A stretch of DNA of 64,000 bases from Pycnococcus provasolii (Eukaryota > Chlorophyta > Pseudoscourfieldiophyceae > Pseudoscourfieldiales > Pycnococcaceae). Each line of letters opens with the position of its first letter. The stretch's first letter is position 1. This document shows positions 25,857 to 35,528 of this stretch, in pieces. The notes beneath the pieces are model-generated. The model saw only the letters and a program-made list of their open reading frames with translations, did not search any database and was not told the origin of the DNA. Position numbers and translations under genes: made by a program. Location of the stretch: positions 310,001 through 374,000 of the forward strand of contig OW568889.1 of NCBI GenBank assembly GCA_938743325.2. The letters are read 5' to 3'.

Positions 25857-28232
25857 TCAGCTCGCGGCAGCGTGCACGACGAAAGCTGCGCGGCTGTTGG
25901 CCAAATCAAGCACCGCGGTCATCCCACGCAGTGCATCTGCGGACACGGCGCCGCAGCTGTGAGCGCTCAACTGCAAATTTTTCGGATCACCGCGAACGTG
26001 AACGATCGCACGAGGCGATGCTAGGCAACCTCCACGGAATTCCAGGCGCGCAAGACGGCCAGACAGAACCTCAGCCTCGGCGATGGACTCCATTCGTGCA
26101 CTCGTCTCTCCAGGCGCCGTGACAACTCCACCTGGCGTTAGCATCGGGAAGTGCCGTGCGTCGACGAAACGTGATCGCATCGCGGCTGCACGCGTGAGCA
26201 CGACCGCCGTTCCACCAATTCCAAGGTCGATCGCAAACCATCCGCCATCGCTCGTGCTTCCGTAGCCGCCAAAGTCCCCGAGCGATGGCGCAAAGCCGGG
26301 CGGATCGGCAATCGAGCTCGTGATAGGCTGCGCCACCCCAGAGATGATTTCGGCGGACGCCGTGGCGAATTCCTCCGCCTCCGCCTCCGGCGTTCCAGGC
26401 AGGGGTGTGGGATCCTCCATCGCCACACCAAGTCTCACATGAGGAACGCCACCGAACGATCGAACCTCCTGCCACGCCACCTGCGTGCGCGCATCAAGCC
26501 ATGTATTCGTGGCATCTGCGTCGGTTGGGTCGAGCACCGTCACCTTCGGTATCGCCGGTGAGCGGCTTCCCGGCACGCGGCGCGGCATGTCGAGAATCGC
26601 AACGACGCGATTGATGACGTCAGCTCCCACGACGCCGACAACTGCCTTGTCGTCCCCAGAAGAATCGGGTGGTCGAACGGCGCCATCTAGCTCAAGCTCC
26701 ACGAGCGTGAGACGGTCGAAGCTGACATACGCTCCATCTTCGCCAAGGGAAAAATTGTGTGCAATGCGATATCGGCCCTTGATTGGCGTTCCACCCAGTC
26801 CAACGAATCGGCGCTCCCCACCCGCGACGCACGGTAGATTCATTTGACTTGCCGTCGATCGCGTGATCGCCATCCCAGTGAGACTAGGATCCACAAGCCA
26901 CCATCCCCCCGGATCCTTGCCGTCAATTTTTGCGCGTACGAAAATGTGGCCACCATTTCCTCGGCAGCACTTGACAGCCACACGTGCGCCGCCGTGGAAC
27001 GAGACGCGTGGTGCCCAAGGTGCTAGCATTCCCACGCTTGTCTCCAGCACGTCCGGCGGATTGTCGTCGCTGCTGTCGTGCGACTGTCGCGTCTCGTACA
27101 CAATGCGTTCTTTGGAAGCGGAGGTTAGTATCGCCTTTGCAGGCGGAGCTAAAGCCGAGTCGTCGTCGTCGGCAAATCTCCAGGAGTCTATTCCGCCCGC
27201 CGCTACCACACGAGCATACCTAAGCGCTCCACTGCTCACGTCAAGCCAGAGAACCGCGAGTGCACGCCGCTTGGTGAATGGGTGCTCTTCGTTGTCGTCG
27301 TTAGGTGAGTGCATGCGCATGGAGAAGACCCCATAATGCTTTGACACGCGAAGCAGCCGCAGCACGACATGTTCTCCTACGAATGTTGCCATACATGGCG
27401 ATGCCTCCGCCTTGGCGAGTGCACCCGACCCCACGTTCGGCGGCACGCCTCGTGCTCCTCTGGCAACGGCGTCTTCGTCGGAGACGGCAGTCAGGCTTTC
27501 TCTCCACTGCGCGGTTCGCAGCCAGGTGGCGAGCACCGTGCGTTCCATCTCGTCGCCTACGGAGCGTTTGGTCACTCCGCACGTGTCTGTTTCCAGGAGC
27601 ACTCGATTGGTCGCGTCATATCGCGTGCACGTGTTCAGGTCGACGTCGACGAAATTTGCTTCTGCTTCTGCTTCTTCGTCTGAGTTTTTGTTTTTATGCT
27701 TTTTGTTTTTTTTGACGTTCTTTTTCCTTGTATATTTCTTCTGGCGCTGCGTGTCTTTCGTTCCGTCGGTTTGTCTCGTCGCCCGCGACGCATCGTCGAA
27801 CGACCCTCTGCTCGAGTCTTCGCAAGGTGCCCAAGAGAGGCGCCAGATATTCGCCATTGCACCAAACACGACTCCGTCGCCGAACCGCAACCGTGCGTAT
27901 TGTTGATTTGATTGAGCTTGCGAAGTAGATGATGAAGATGCGTCATCGCCACCCAAGGCGGCACCACGATCCATATGAGGCGAAGTAGTCGGCTTTGCGG
28001 TTAACAGGAGACTCCACTCCGTGTGAGTCCCTCCTAAAGGCCCTCCGAAACCGAAACGTTGGTTTCCATGAGCACTCGCCGTAATCCTCCATAAAGGTAC
28101 CCTGAAATGACCCTGAATCCTCCTAAAAGTTCCTTGCAATGCCATAGGAGTGTTATTATGACGACGACGACCATGACGCGAAGACAACAAAAAGGCATCA
28201 TGACGACAACGACAAGCAAGCAAGTGCGCCAT
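25857..28232 (-). CDS. Two-lobed aspartic-protease-like protein with altered active-site motifs
   Basis: 791 aa from the ATG at 28232; a second ATG at 27974 (MDRGAALGG) may be the true start. Residues ~175-190 are a Lys-rich low-complexity stretch. Two similar lobes follow. Lobe 1: FVRAKIDGK, GWWLVDPSLTGMAITRS, then VVGVVGADVINRVVAILDM. Lobe 2: VRLGV, GGWFAIDLGIGGTAVVLTR, then ALRGMTAVLDLANSRAAFV. The layout (small beta segment, LVD/AID, hydrophobic-G-D-L flap-like end) is that of pepsin/retropepsin folds. The expected D-T/S-G triads read DPS and DLG, so activity is doubtful although both Asp remain. A plain binding role is possible. Its promoter is shared with PUS1. Confidence 0.55.
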   Translation of the reverse strand: MAHLLACRCRHDAFLLSSRHGRRRHNNTPMALQGTFRRIQGHFRVPLWRITASAHGNQRFGFGGPLGGTHTEWSLLLTAKPTTSPHMDRGAALGGDDASSSSTSQAQSNQQYARLRFGDGVVFGAMANIWRLSWAPCEDSSRGSFDDASRATRQTDGTKDTQRQKKYTRKKNVKKNKKHKNKNSDEEAEAEANFVDVDLNTCTRYDATNRVLLETDTCGVTKRSVGDEMERTVLATWLRTAQWRESLTAVSDEDAVARGARGVPPNVGSGALAKAEASPCMATFVGEHVVLRLLRVSKHYGVFSMRMHSPNDDNEEHPFTKRRALAVLWLDVSSGALRYARVVAAGGIDSWRFADDDDSALAPPAKAILTSASKERIVYETRQSHDSSDDNPPDVLETSVGMLAPWAPRVSFHGGARVAVKCCRGNGGHIFVRAKIDGKDPGGWWLVDPSLTGMAITRSTASQMNLPCVAGGERRFVGLGGTPIKGRYRIAHNFSLGEDGAYVSFDRLTLVELELDGAVRPPDSSGDDKAVVGVVGADVINRVVAILDMPRRVPGSRSPAIPKVTVLDPTDADATNTWLDARTQVAWQEVRSFGGVPHVRLGVAMEDPTPLPGTPEAEAEEFATASAEIISGVAQPITSSIADPPGFAPSLGDFGGYGSTSDGGWFAIDLGIGGTAVVLTRAAAMRSRFVDARHFPMLTPGGVVTAPGETSARMESIAEAEVLSGRLARLEFRGGCLASPRAIVHVRGDPKNLQLSAHSCGAVSADALRGMTAVLDLANSRAAFVVHAAAS

Positions 28233-28572
28233 ACTTCCTTCTTAAAGAACAACTACAATGATTTGAATGGAAATGAGTGCCAGCGTGGAACAACCTCGGC
28301 GGGGAGGTACAGTGGACAACGGGGGATCCACAAATTACAGTGGACAACGGGGGATCCCCAAGCATACAGTGGACAAGGGGGAATCCCCAACCATACAGTG
28401 GACAACGGGGGATCCCCAAGCATAAAGTTACTACTTGACTACAGTGGACAAAGGTGTATCCCCACGCTTATGGGTCCATGAGCAGGACCAGGGCACGGGT
28501 GAGTTGGAAAAGAGGCCCCCGGCGGCGGCGTTTTGGCCAAGATTCCGACCAGTCCAAACAGTAGTGTGTGTC
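28233..28572. other. Divergent promoter region with a 29-bp tandem repeat
   Basis: 340 bp between the divergent protease-like and PUS1 genes. It is mostly occupied by the repeat at 28308-28459. Confidence 0.6.
28308..28459. repeat. 29-bp tandem repeat with GGGGATCCCC palindrome, five copies
   Basis: TACAGTGGACAAC begins at 28308, 28336, 28365, 28394 and (slightly diverged) 28440. Spacings are 28, 29, 29 and 46 bp. Each unit contains (G)GGGGATCCCCAA or a variant. It ends ~115 bp before the PUS1 ATG. Confidence 0.92.
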
Positions 28573-30354
28573 ATGCCAGATACAACAAATCAACCATGTT
28601 CAGATGTTGAGGCTCCTGCAGCTGTAGAACAGTCATCTGTGTTGGTGGGATCTCAGAACGATGGAGCAGCTGATGCCACTCTGCAGGCGAATGATGGTGG
28701 GGAAGGTCCTCATGCCCCGGGGGGTTCCGCTCTGCAATGTCCTGCAGAGGACAAGCATGCCTCCGCTCCTCCCCAGGATAATGATGCTCACAAAGGTGCT
28801 GATAAGAATAATGTTGTTGACAATAATGACGATGAAGAGGGCAAGATGCGCAAGCGCAAGGTGGTCCTCTGGCTCGCGTACAAGGGACTCGGGTACTACG
28901 GAATGCAGCGCAACCCGGGCGTTGTCACCATCGAGGACGAAATCGCAAACGCGCTCGTTAAGAGCGGCGCGATGAAGGAAGAAAACGCTAAGGAGCTGCA
29001 GAAAGTCGACTGGGTGAGAGCCGCACGAACGGACAAGGGCGTGAGCGCCATCGGACAGCTCGTGAGCCTGCGCATCCTGTCCACCGACAACGACGGAACG
29101 GCGATGGTTCCCATCATAAACTCCAACCTGCCCAAGCAAATTCGCGTGCTAGGCTCGCAGCGCGTCACGAACACCTTCCACGCCAAGAACATGTGCGACC
29201 GAAGGAGGTACGAGTACGTCCTGCCGACGTTTGCGTTCAACGCAAACTACGGAGTCAGCGAGGTTGACCGCTGTGGGAGACTGGGGATCACACCCGTGTC
29301 GAAGGAGGAGAAAGCGAGCATCATCGCGGCAATCAAGGCGAAGGCGCAGACGGACGAGGGTGACCCCGCCCAGGATGGTGATGCTGCCGCTGCTAAGGAG
29401 CATGCAGCAGCAATAAAGGAGTCTACGGAGGCAACTGCCGAGGCAGCCGCGAAGGGTGATGATGGGGAGCAGCACGACGCTGAGGCGCTTCCCACGGTGC
29501 CACAGCTGCCTGGCGCGGAGGATTGGACATTCACGAAAGAAACACAGAAACGCGTGGATGAGGTTCTTGCATGCTACGTTGGCACACATAATTTCCACAA
29601 CTTCACAAGCAGAATGGATCCGAACATGGCGCAGGCGAAGCGCTACATCATCAGCTTCAAGTGCGGCGACCCATTTACCATCGACGGCAGAGAGTACGTC
29701 AGCCTGACGGTGATTGGGCAAAGCTTCATCCTCCACCAGATCCGCAAGATGGTAGGCATGGCGCTCGCCGTCGTTCGCGGTATTTTGACGACGGACATGC
29801 TGATGAAAAGCATGCAGCCTAGCACGACCGTGGCAACGCCGCTCGCGCCGGAAGTCGGCCTATACCTTCGCGAGTGCATCTTCCACGGCTACAATCGCCG
29901 ATGGGGTAGCACGCACACGGCTGTGTCTATGGACCCGTTCGACGACACAGCTTGCGCCTTCGCTCGCGAGTGGCTGTACACGCACGTGGACGCAATGGAG
30001 ATGAAGGACCACGTCATGGAGGCATTCTGCCGCAGTTTGAATGCACGAAATTTCGACTTCTCGCCACTGACTGGTGGCGAATCGAAGTGGGTGAGATCGG
30101 TCAACAGCGTCGCACCACCGACTGCGATCGTACGTGGCCAACGCGGCAACCGTGAACTCGGCACAAACCCTGCGCCAGCGCGTGGTCAGAAACGTCCCGC
30201 GAAGGATGACGGCACCCGTTCGTCGAAGCGAGCATCGTACGGTGGCGGTGGTGGTGGTGGAGGAGGTGGTGGCGGTGGCGGTCGTGGCCGAAATGAGAAG
30301 CCTCGACACAATCCTGAGCCGTTTGATCCGGACCTGTACTCTGATGGCGAGTAA
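28573..30354 (+). CDS. PUS1: tRNA pseudouridine synthase, PUS1/TruA family
   Basis: 593 aa from the ATG at 28573; the frame is open upstream but begins with TTG inside the repeat. Residues ~1-95 are a disordered acidic leader. The TruA fold follows: WLAYKGLGYYGMQRNPGVVT, the catalytic segment WVRAARTDKGVSAIGQLVSL (nucleophile Asp ~154), FHAKNMCDRRRYEYVLPTF and the C-terminal FILHQIRKMVGMALAVVRG. These match eukaryotic PUS1, which converts U to pseudouridine in tRNA and some other RNAs. An Ala/Glu/Asp-rich insert (~255-310) and a C-terminal Gly run plus basic tail (~555-593) are outside the fold. A nuclear or mitochondrial location cannot be told. Confidence 0.93.
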   Translation: MPDTTNQPCSDVEAPAAVEQSSVLVGSQNDGAADATLQANDGGEGPHAPGGSALQCPAEDKHASAPPQDNDAHKGADKNNVVDNNDDEEGKMRKRKVVLWLAYKGLGYYGMQRNPGVVTIEDEIANALVKSGAMKEENAKELQKVDWVRAARTDKGVSAIGQLVSLRILSTDNDGTAMVPIINSNLPKQIRVLGSQRVTNTFHAKNMCDRRRYEYVLPTFAFNANYGVSEVDRCGRLGITPVSKEEKASIIAAIKAKAQTDEGDPAQDGDAAAAKEHAAAIKESTEATAEAAAKGDDGEQHDAEALPTVPQLPGAEDWTFTKETQKRVDEVLACYVGTHNFHNFTSRMDPNMAQAKRYIISFKCGDPFTIDGREYVSLTVIGQSFILHQIRKMVGMALAVVRGILTTDMLMKSMQPSTTVATPLAPEVGLYLRECIFHGYNRRWGSTHTAVSMDPFDDTACAFAREWLYTHVDAMEMKDHVMEAFCRSLNARNFDFSPLTGGESKWVRSVNSVAPPTAIVRGQRGNRELGTNPAPARGQKRPAKDDGTRSSKRASYGGGGGGGGGGGGGGRGRNEKPRHNPEPFDPDLYSDGE

Positions 30355-30540
30355 AGTGCACGTATCATAGGGTAGCACCACCTTGTGTATTTCTTTTTTC
30401 CTTTCTTCTTCCTTGGTGGCAAAAAACCAACCCGCCAAACATTTCTTTCGCGTTGTGGTTTTGTTGTTTGCGTCAAAAACATTTATTGTTACTTGTTGTT
30501 GTGTTATTCTTATTTCACTTTTCACGAGCGTCGTTCCGTG
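30355..30540. other. Convergent 3' spacer (186 bp)
   Basis: T-rich sequence between convergent stops; only 3' UTR-like features. Confidence 0.4.
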
Positions 30541-31200
30541 TTACGAGTGCCTCGGAACGTGCTTGGTCGACCCGACCATCTGCGATCGATGGTTTTCGTA
30601 GAACAGCCCTTTATCAAGGCTTCGAGGTGGAGGAGCGGCAGCGTCGTTGCCCTTGGGCACGTGTCCCGCGTATCCAGGTATGTACCCCGCTTTCACGGCG
30701 TGGTTTTCACTTGGTTCGCTGGTGAAGAACTCGCGTGCTCCACGCATGCCTGCGCCAAACAGCCTCCCTTGATCTGCTCGCATTTGCCTTTGTTGCAGTG
30801 CCACGGGTGGCTGCACCATTTTCCTAGTCGGCCGACGCTTGACGGCGTACCCGACGCCGTCGTCGAACACGCGCACGGGTTCCGTTCCCGCCGCGGCCAT
30901 CGCCTCGGTGACCCACTGGCTGGACGCGGGCGTGTCGGACCTTTCTGCGTTTCTGTAGAGGACGTCGCCTTCGTCCATGTGCATGGTTCGTGGCCTCGCG
31001 AGGTTGTGCGCGAGCCCTTGAACGAGTCTTGCGTCGTCGACAGCGCCAATGGCGTTTGCGGATCCGACGTCGTTTTCGGACACCACGAGTCCCGAGGTGA
31101 GGGACGACGCCTGCGCGCGGCTCGTGTGGGCGTTGAAGTGTCGTCGCTGCGCGCGGCCGGCGTGTATAGAACCGCTGTCGTCGTCAAGGGGAGTCGCCAT
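30541..31200 (-). CDS. Candidate ciliary microtubule-inner protein (FAM166/CIMIP2-like motif)
   Basis: 219 aa from the ATG at 31200; the open frame upstream starts with TTG. The product is low in hydrophobic residues and has no membrane span. Near residue 170 it reads AGYIPGYAGHVP. The PGYxG(H/F)VP motif typifies FAM166/CIMIP2 and related proteins that line ciliary doublet microtubules. After it come SLDKGLFYENHRSQMVG, another short peptide type found in such proteins. No enzyme domain is seen. Two other cilium-linked genes (IQUB, BBS10-like) in the window fit. The motif is seen; ciliary function is inferred. Confidence 0.55.
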   Translation of the reverse strand: MATPLDDDSGSIHAGRAQRRHFNAHTSRAQASSLTSGLVVSENDVGSANAIGAVDDARLVQGLAHNLARPRTMHMDEGDVLYRNAERSDTPASSQWVTEAMAAAGTEPVRVFDDGVGYAVKRRPTRKMVQPPVALQQRQMRADQGRLFGAGMRGAREFFTSEPSENHAVKAGYIPGYAGHVPKGNDAAAPPPRSLDKGLFYENHRSQMVGSTKHVPRHS

Positions 31201-31952
31201 GAGAGCGATGGAATGATTCAATAGGGGAGGTAACTTGTAGTAGCCGCGGAGGGGAGGGCGAGGGGAGGGGTTCAAATTCAGCCTCTAAAGAGAGAAAAAG
31301 ACGCGCGTGGGCGTGTGGGCGTGGCCGGCCGCGTGTTGTTGGGCCTTGCACAGGTGCCTTGCATTTGCCATACCATCGCAAGGCAAGGCCAGATGCAAGA
31401 TGCAAGATGCAAATGCAAGGTTTAAAGCAAAGCGCACAGTTTGGTTTTGAGCGCACTAACCCCTAAATAAACCCCGAAACCCTGCTCCCCAAACCCAGAT
31501 ATATGCCCTTGGCTCCCCTATCATCCTATGGCAATTTCTCCGAAACCGGTATCCCCTTTCTACCCCCCCAAAGGCCTTTGCTCTTTTTATCCACAATCGG
31601 GATTTCTCTTGGGACCTCTTGGGTTCTCGGGAAGAGGAAGAGGAAGTCGGTCGGGTCTGGGGGGGGCCCCAATCTGAACTGGAACTCGTTGAGCCGCCGT
31701 TCCCAGTTCAGTTCTATCCCCCTCGCCGCCGAGACAAATACTCACGCGCTCGTCGTGGGCCCCCCATACCCATAGACATTTATTTGTCTGCCCTGTCATC
31801 CTCTCCCATTCCTCGTGAGGACATTTTATTTCCTCGTTACCTCGAAGACTTCTTCATAAGTTAGCTCTTCATCTTATCTTCTTTCACAGAGAGAGAGAGA
31901 GAGAGATTGAGAATTCAACGCATTCTTTTCACAGAGATTCCCCTAGAGAGAT
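31201..31952. other. Divergent promoter region with CTTGCA island and GA microsatellite
   Basis: About 750 bp between divergent genes. A CTTGCA/TGCAAG-rich patch lies at ~31345-31425 and a (GA)n run at 31888-31906 just upstream of Tic110, probably in the 5' UTR. No gene is seen. Confidence 0.5.
31888..31906. repeat. GA microsatellite
   Basis: A run of AG/GA dinucleotides about 50 bp before the Tic110 ATG. Confidence 0.85.
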
Positions 31953-34900
31953 ATGTCGGCACAGGTGACATCAGGTGCCTCGGGAGCACAAGCTGCTCCA
32001 GGAGCTGCGTCCTCAGCATCGGCTCTGTCGAGAAGAGCACACACTCGCTCTAGAGTTAACCGCAAGCACGCGCGTGCGTCTCGGTCCAGGGCACCTCCGG
32101 GTGTGAATGGAAGTTCCTCCTCCACAGGAGGTAGTGTGCAGTGCAACGCAACACCAAACTCGCAAATCTTTGGACCGGAACTGGAGTCGTCGCAAATCGC
32201 AAACACCGCGCAGTCGCTCGGACCCGCGAGGTACGCAGCTATGGCGGCGGCCGTCGCCGCGGGCGCGTTCGCGGGCTCGGCGGCAACCGCAGCGGCGTGG
32301 ACGGTGATGGGAGACCGCGACGACCCCGACTCGATGAGGGCGCCGGACGCCGTGCGCGGTGTCGCCGCCGCCGTCGGTGCAGGCGCCGCGTCGTACGGCG
32401 CGTACTACGCGGAGATGGAGAGGCGCAAGCTCGCGCCCATCGCGCTGCACAGGTACCTGCAGGGACTCGCAGATGCCGCGGGTGAAGGCGGGTTCGACCC
32501 AGCCATGATTGACACCGACGCTGTCGCGGCGGTTGCCAAGGACTTCGCCACGGGCAACGTCGCGGAGGACTTCCCCGACGACGTGCAGAGACTCTACTAC
32601 GGATACCTCAACCACATCGTTCCCATGTCTCGCGGCGGGGAACCGCTCGACGGCGGCGAGGCGACCAAGCTCCGCGAGTTCCTCGACCGCATCGGGCTCG
32701 CCGACGAGGAGGCGGCTCGTGTGCACATTGCGTACGGGAAGACGGCGTACCGCCAGCGCATGGAGATTGGAGGTGGTGCCAGGCAGACAGCCGAGCAGGC
32801 GGAGGAGAGGGACTCCGCGCTGCGCACGTTCCAGAAGATTGTGTACCTCTCAGACAGCATCTTCGGCGCCGCCAAGGCTGCGTACCTCGTGCCGTGGAAG
32901 CGCGAGCTCGGGCTCACGTCGAGCCAGGTGGAGGTGGCGAAGCGAGACACCGCCGTCAGCTCCCTGCGCACGCTGCTCGACGCCGCGCTCGCTCCCGTGC
33001 CCCTGCCCGCCGACGCACCGGAGACGACACCGGAGGGCAAGGAGTGGGATCTCGGCATGGAGGTGCCAGGAACAGCCGCGGCATGGTCCGCCGTGCGGCA
33101 GCAGCAGGTCGCGTCGCGCGTTCCGGAGGACGTCGCGCGGGATCTGTTCGCGGAGTACATGAACAAGGGCCTCGTCGCGCGCGCGAAGCTCGCCGAAAAC
33201 CTCATGAAGGACAGGCGGCTGAAGCGGTCGGCCAACGACACGGCCACGTCGGCGCACTGCGGCGCAACGGCGATCAAGGACATGCTCACCTACTGCAAGG
33301 GACTTGAGAGCTGGGCGAGCAGCACTGAGGAGGGTGCTGTGCCCGAGGGAATGTCTGTTCCCACGCTTAAGAGCCACCCGTCGTTCAGCAGCGAGACGAA
33401 GACGAAGCCGCTCGAGGAGCTGTACCAGTTCATGCTCGCCGAGAGCCTGCTGATGGAGAAGAAGTTCACCGACTCGATGGAGAGTGACCTCGCCGACCTC
33501 GCGTCGCTCTTCGGGCTCGACGAAGAGACGATCGCCTCCATCACCGAGAAGCAGCTCACCGTCAGCTACAAGGATGTGCTGCGTGGCCAGGTGGCTGACG
33601 GCACGCTCGACGCCGCGGACAGCAAGGCGCAGGTTCTCGCCGCGATCTGCTCGGAGCTGCGCTTCGACCCGAACAAGGCTGCGGAAGTGCACAAGGAGAT
33701 CTACCGCACGCGCCTGTCGAGCGACCTGAGCGAGAAGAAGTTCCTCTCCGACGCCGACAAGGAGGACCTCAAGCGGCTGCGCATCCTGCTCTGCGTGCCG
33801 CAGAACGTCGTCGACGAGGCGAACATGGACTTCTGCGGACGCATCTTCCGCGATTCTTGCCAGATCGCGCTGCGCGCTAAGGTGGAGAGCGGAATGGTGG
33901 AGGAGAAGGCGAATGTCGAAAAAGTGCAGAGCCAGCTCAACCTGAGCGACAAGATGGCGTACGACATCTTCACCGGCGCCGCAAAGCAGCAGCTGATGGC
34001 TTTCGTCAAGGACATTCGCTCGAAGCGAAACATGGCGGAGTTTGTGCAGGCGCTCAAGAAGCTCATCCTGTACAGCCAGAACGTCGTCGAACCTCTCGCG
34101 CAGATGATTCGCGGGGACACATCTGAGGAGGACGAGAAGGCTGCGGAGGCGGAGGCTGAGAAGGCTGCGGAGGCGGCTGCGGCTCAGCTCAAGATTCAGA
34201 CAGGCGCTGAGGCCAAGGAGGGCGAGGAGAAGAAGGAGGGCGAGGAGGGCGAGGAGAAGGAGGAGGACGACGAGGAGGCGAAGAAGAAGGAGGAGCAAGC
34301 GAACGAACTGAAGGAGGTTCTCGCGGAGGCTATGAAGGCTGACGCGAAGGAGGCGGCGCTCGCGGAGAAGAAGAAGCAGCCGCTTGTCAACGTGAGCGAT
34401 CAGCTCGACTTCCAGGAGAAGGTTCAGCTCTTCTCCACCTACATGCAGTACTGCACCGAAGGCGAGCAGATGGATCTCGCTTTTGGCACGAAGATTCGCC
34501 TGGCGTCAGACCCGGCTGAGTTTGAGAGGCTCGAGAAGCTCGGATACCTGCTCGGCATCGGCAAGAATGAGCAAGGCATGCTTGGTGGTGCTATGTCCAC
34601 GGAGCGCTTTAAGTCGGCCATCAAGAAGGAGATGGGTATCTCAGGCCGCCTGCCCGACGAGAAGAAGAGCACGCTGTACGAGTACGCCGAGCAGTGGTCC
34701 ATCTCGAAGGAGGATGCCGACAAAATGATCGAGGAGGCGTTGAGCGCAAAGGTGGCAGACGAGCTTAAGACACAGATGAGCTCTGGCGACCTGACTCTCG
34801 ACCAGGTGCGAGCGATGAAGAAGGAGAAGGACCTGGACGTCAACACGGTGCTGGACATTGGCACGCGCGATCGCATGTTCCTCAAGCACGTGGAAACGAG

Positions 34901-35354
34901 CTTCACGGAGGCGCCAGCCAACTTCGACGCGGAGGATCTGCTCAAGACGATCCCCGAGGAGCTCGGCCTTGACGTTTCGAAAGCCTCGAAACTCGTGAAG
35001 AAGCTCGCGGATGATCGCAAGCGCCCGACTCTCATCCAGGCTGTCAGCATGCTCCGCCAGAAGAAGAAGGCGGAGACCATGCAGGCTGCGTATAACCTCG
35101 TTGCATGCCACCTCAGCGATGCCGGCGATGCCGTGGCATGGCCAAACACGTCGGAGATTGAGGATCTGTACGTCGGCTTCGCCAAGGAGGCTACTCCGGC
35201 ATCCACTGAAGCGATGGCATCAGTGCTTGGCATTGAGGGATCGCGACTCGCGGAGCTTGATGGTCTCGTCAGCTCTGGCGGTGGCTACGCATTCGAGGAG
35301 GACTTGGCAGGAGCTGGCTCAGGCGGCGAAGGTCCGAAGAAGGCACTCTTCTAA
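31953..35354 (+). CDS. TIC110: Chloroplast inner-envelope translocon protein Tic110
   Basis: 1,133 aa, close to the usual ~1,000. Residues 1-75 are a Ser/Ala/Arg-rich transit peptide (RRAHTRSRVNRKHARASRSR). Two Ala/Gly-rich membrane helices follow (~92-120 and ~132-150), then YGAYYAEMERRKLAPIALHR. The rest is a long soluble helical region with repeated helical pairs of the Tic110 type, e.g. LRIALADEEAARVHIAYGK-like segments, VYLSDSIFGAAKAAYLVPWK, RIFRDSCQIALRAKVESGMV and FPLGLDVSKASKLVKKL-like helices. Tic110 faces the stroma and gathers precursors and chaperones during import. An acidic/Lys-rich insert (~745-800, KEGEEKKEGEEGEEKEE) is unusual. Codon use is strongly GC3-biased, consistent with a highly expressed gene. 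Confidence 0.88.
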   Translation: MSAQVTSGASGAQAAPGAASSASALSRRAHTRSRVNRKHARASRSRAPPGVNGSSSSTGGSVQCNATPNSQIFGPELESSQIANTAQSLGPARYAAMAAAVAAGAFAGSAATAAAWTVMGDRDDPDSMRAPDAVRGVAAAVGAGAASYGAYYAEMERRKLAPIALHRYLQGLADAAGEGGFDPAMIDTDAVAAVAKDFATGNVAEDFPDDVQRLYYGYLNHIVPMSRGGEPLDGGEATKLREFLDRIGLADEEAARVHIAYGKTAYRQRMEIGGGARQTAEQAEERDSALRTFQKIVYLSDSIFGAAKAAYLVPWKRELGLTSSQVEVAKRDTAVSSLRTLLDAALAPVPLPADAPETTPEGKEWDLGMEVPGTAAAWSAVRQQQVASRVPEDVARDLFAEYMNKGLVARAKLAENLMKDRRLKRSANDTATSAHCGATAIKDMLTYCKGLESWASSTEEGAVPEGMSVPTLKSHPSFSSETKTKPLEELYQFMLAESLLMEKKFTDSMESDLADLASLFGLDEETIASITEKQLTVSYKDVLRGQVADGTLDAADSKAQVLAAICSELRFDPNKAAEVHKEIYRTRLSSDLSEKKFLSDADKEDLKRLRILLCVPQNVVDEANMDFCGRIFRDSCQIALRAKVESGMVEEKANVEKVQSQLNLSDKMAYDIFTGAAKQQLMAFVKDIRSKRNMAEFVQALKKLILYSQNVVEPLAQMIRGDTSEEDEKAAEAEAEKAAEAAAAQLKIQTGAEAKEGEEKKEGEEGEEKEEDDEEAKKKEEQANELKEVLAEAMKADAKEAALAEKKKQPLVNVSDQLDFQEKVQLFSTYMQYCTEGEQMDLAFGTKIRLASDPAEFERLEKLGYLLGIGKNEQGMLGGAMSTERFKSAIKKEMGISGRLPDEKKSTLYEYAEQWSISKEDADKMIEEALSAKVADELKTQMSSGDLTLDQVRAMKKEKDLDVNTVLDIGTRDRMFLKHVETSFTEAPANFDAEDLLKTIPEELGLDVSKASKLVKKLADDRKRPTLIQAVSMLRQKKKAETMQAAYNLVACHLSDAGDAVAWPNTSEIEDLYVGFAKEATPASTEAMASVLGIEGSRLAELDGLVSSGGGYAFEEDLAGAGSGGEGPKKALF

Positions 35355-35528
35355 CTTCAGAGCTGAGTGATTTTTCACAGCAGAAGACGCATAATACAAG
35401 CAAAAACATAAAACATAAACAACACAAAATTTTGGGTTTTGCATGGGAGCATTTTGAGGGTGGTGGGATGGGTGGTGGTTGTGGTGACAATGTTTTTGTA
35501 AAGCTCTTTTTTTCCTTTAGCTAGAATA
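35355..35528. other. Convergent 3' spacer (174 bp)
   Basis: AT-rich gap between Tic110 and the torsin-like gene; AATAC/ATAAAC words suited to 3' ends, nothing else. Confidence 0.4.

Noticed and set aside
28308-28459. CRISPR-like array at the 29-bp repeats
   Set aside because: The units are back-to-back with no unique spacers, and the context is eukaryotic.
32850-34298. 482-codon minus-strand frame opposite Tic110, rich in Leu/Arg/Val
   Set aside because: Mirror of a GC3-biased acidic helical gene; not a membrane protein in its own right.
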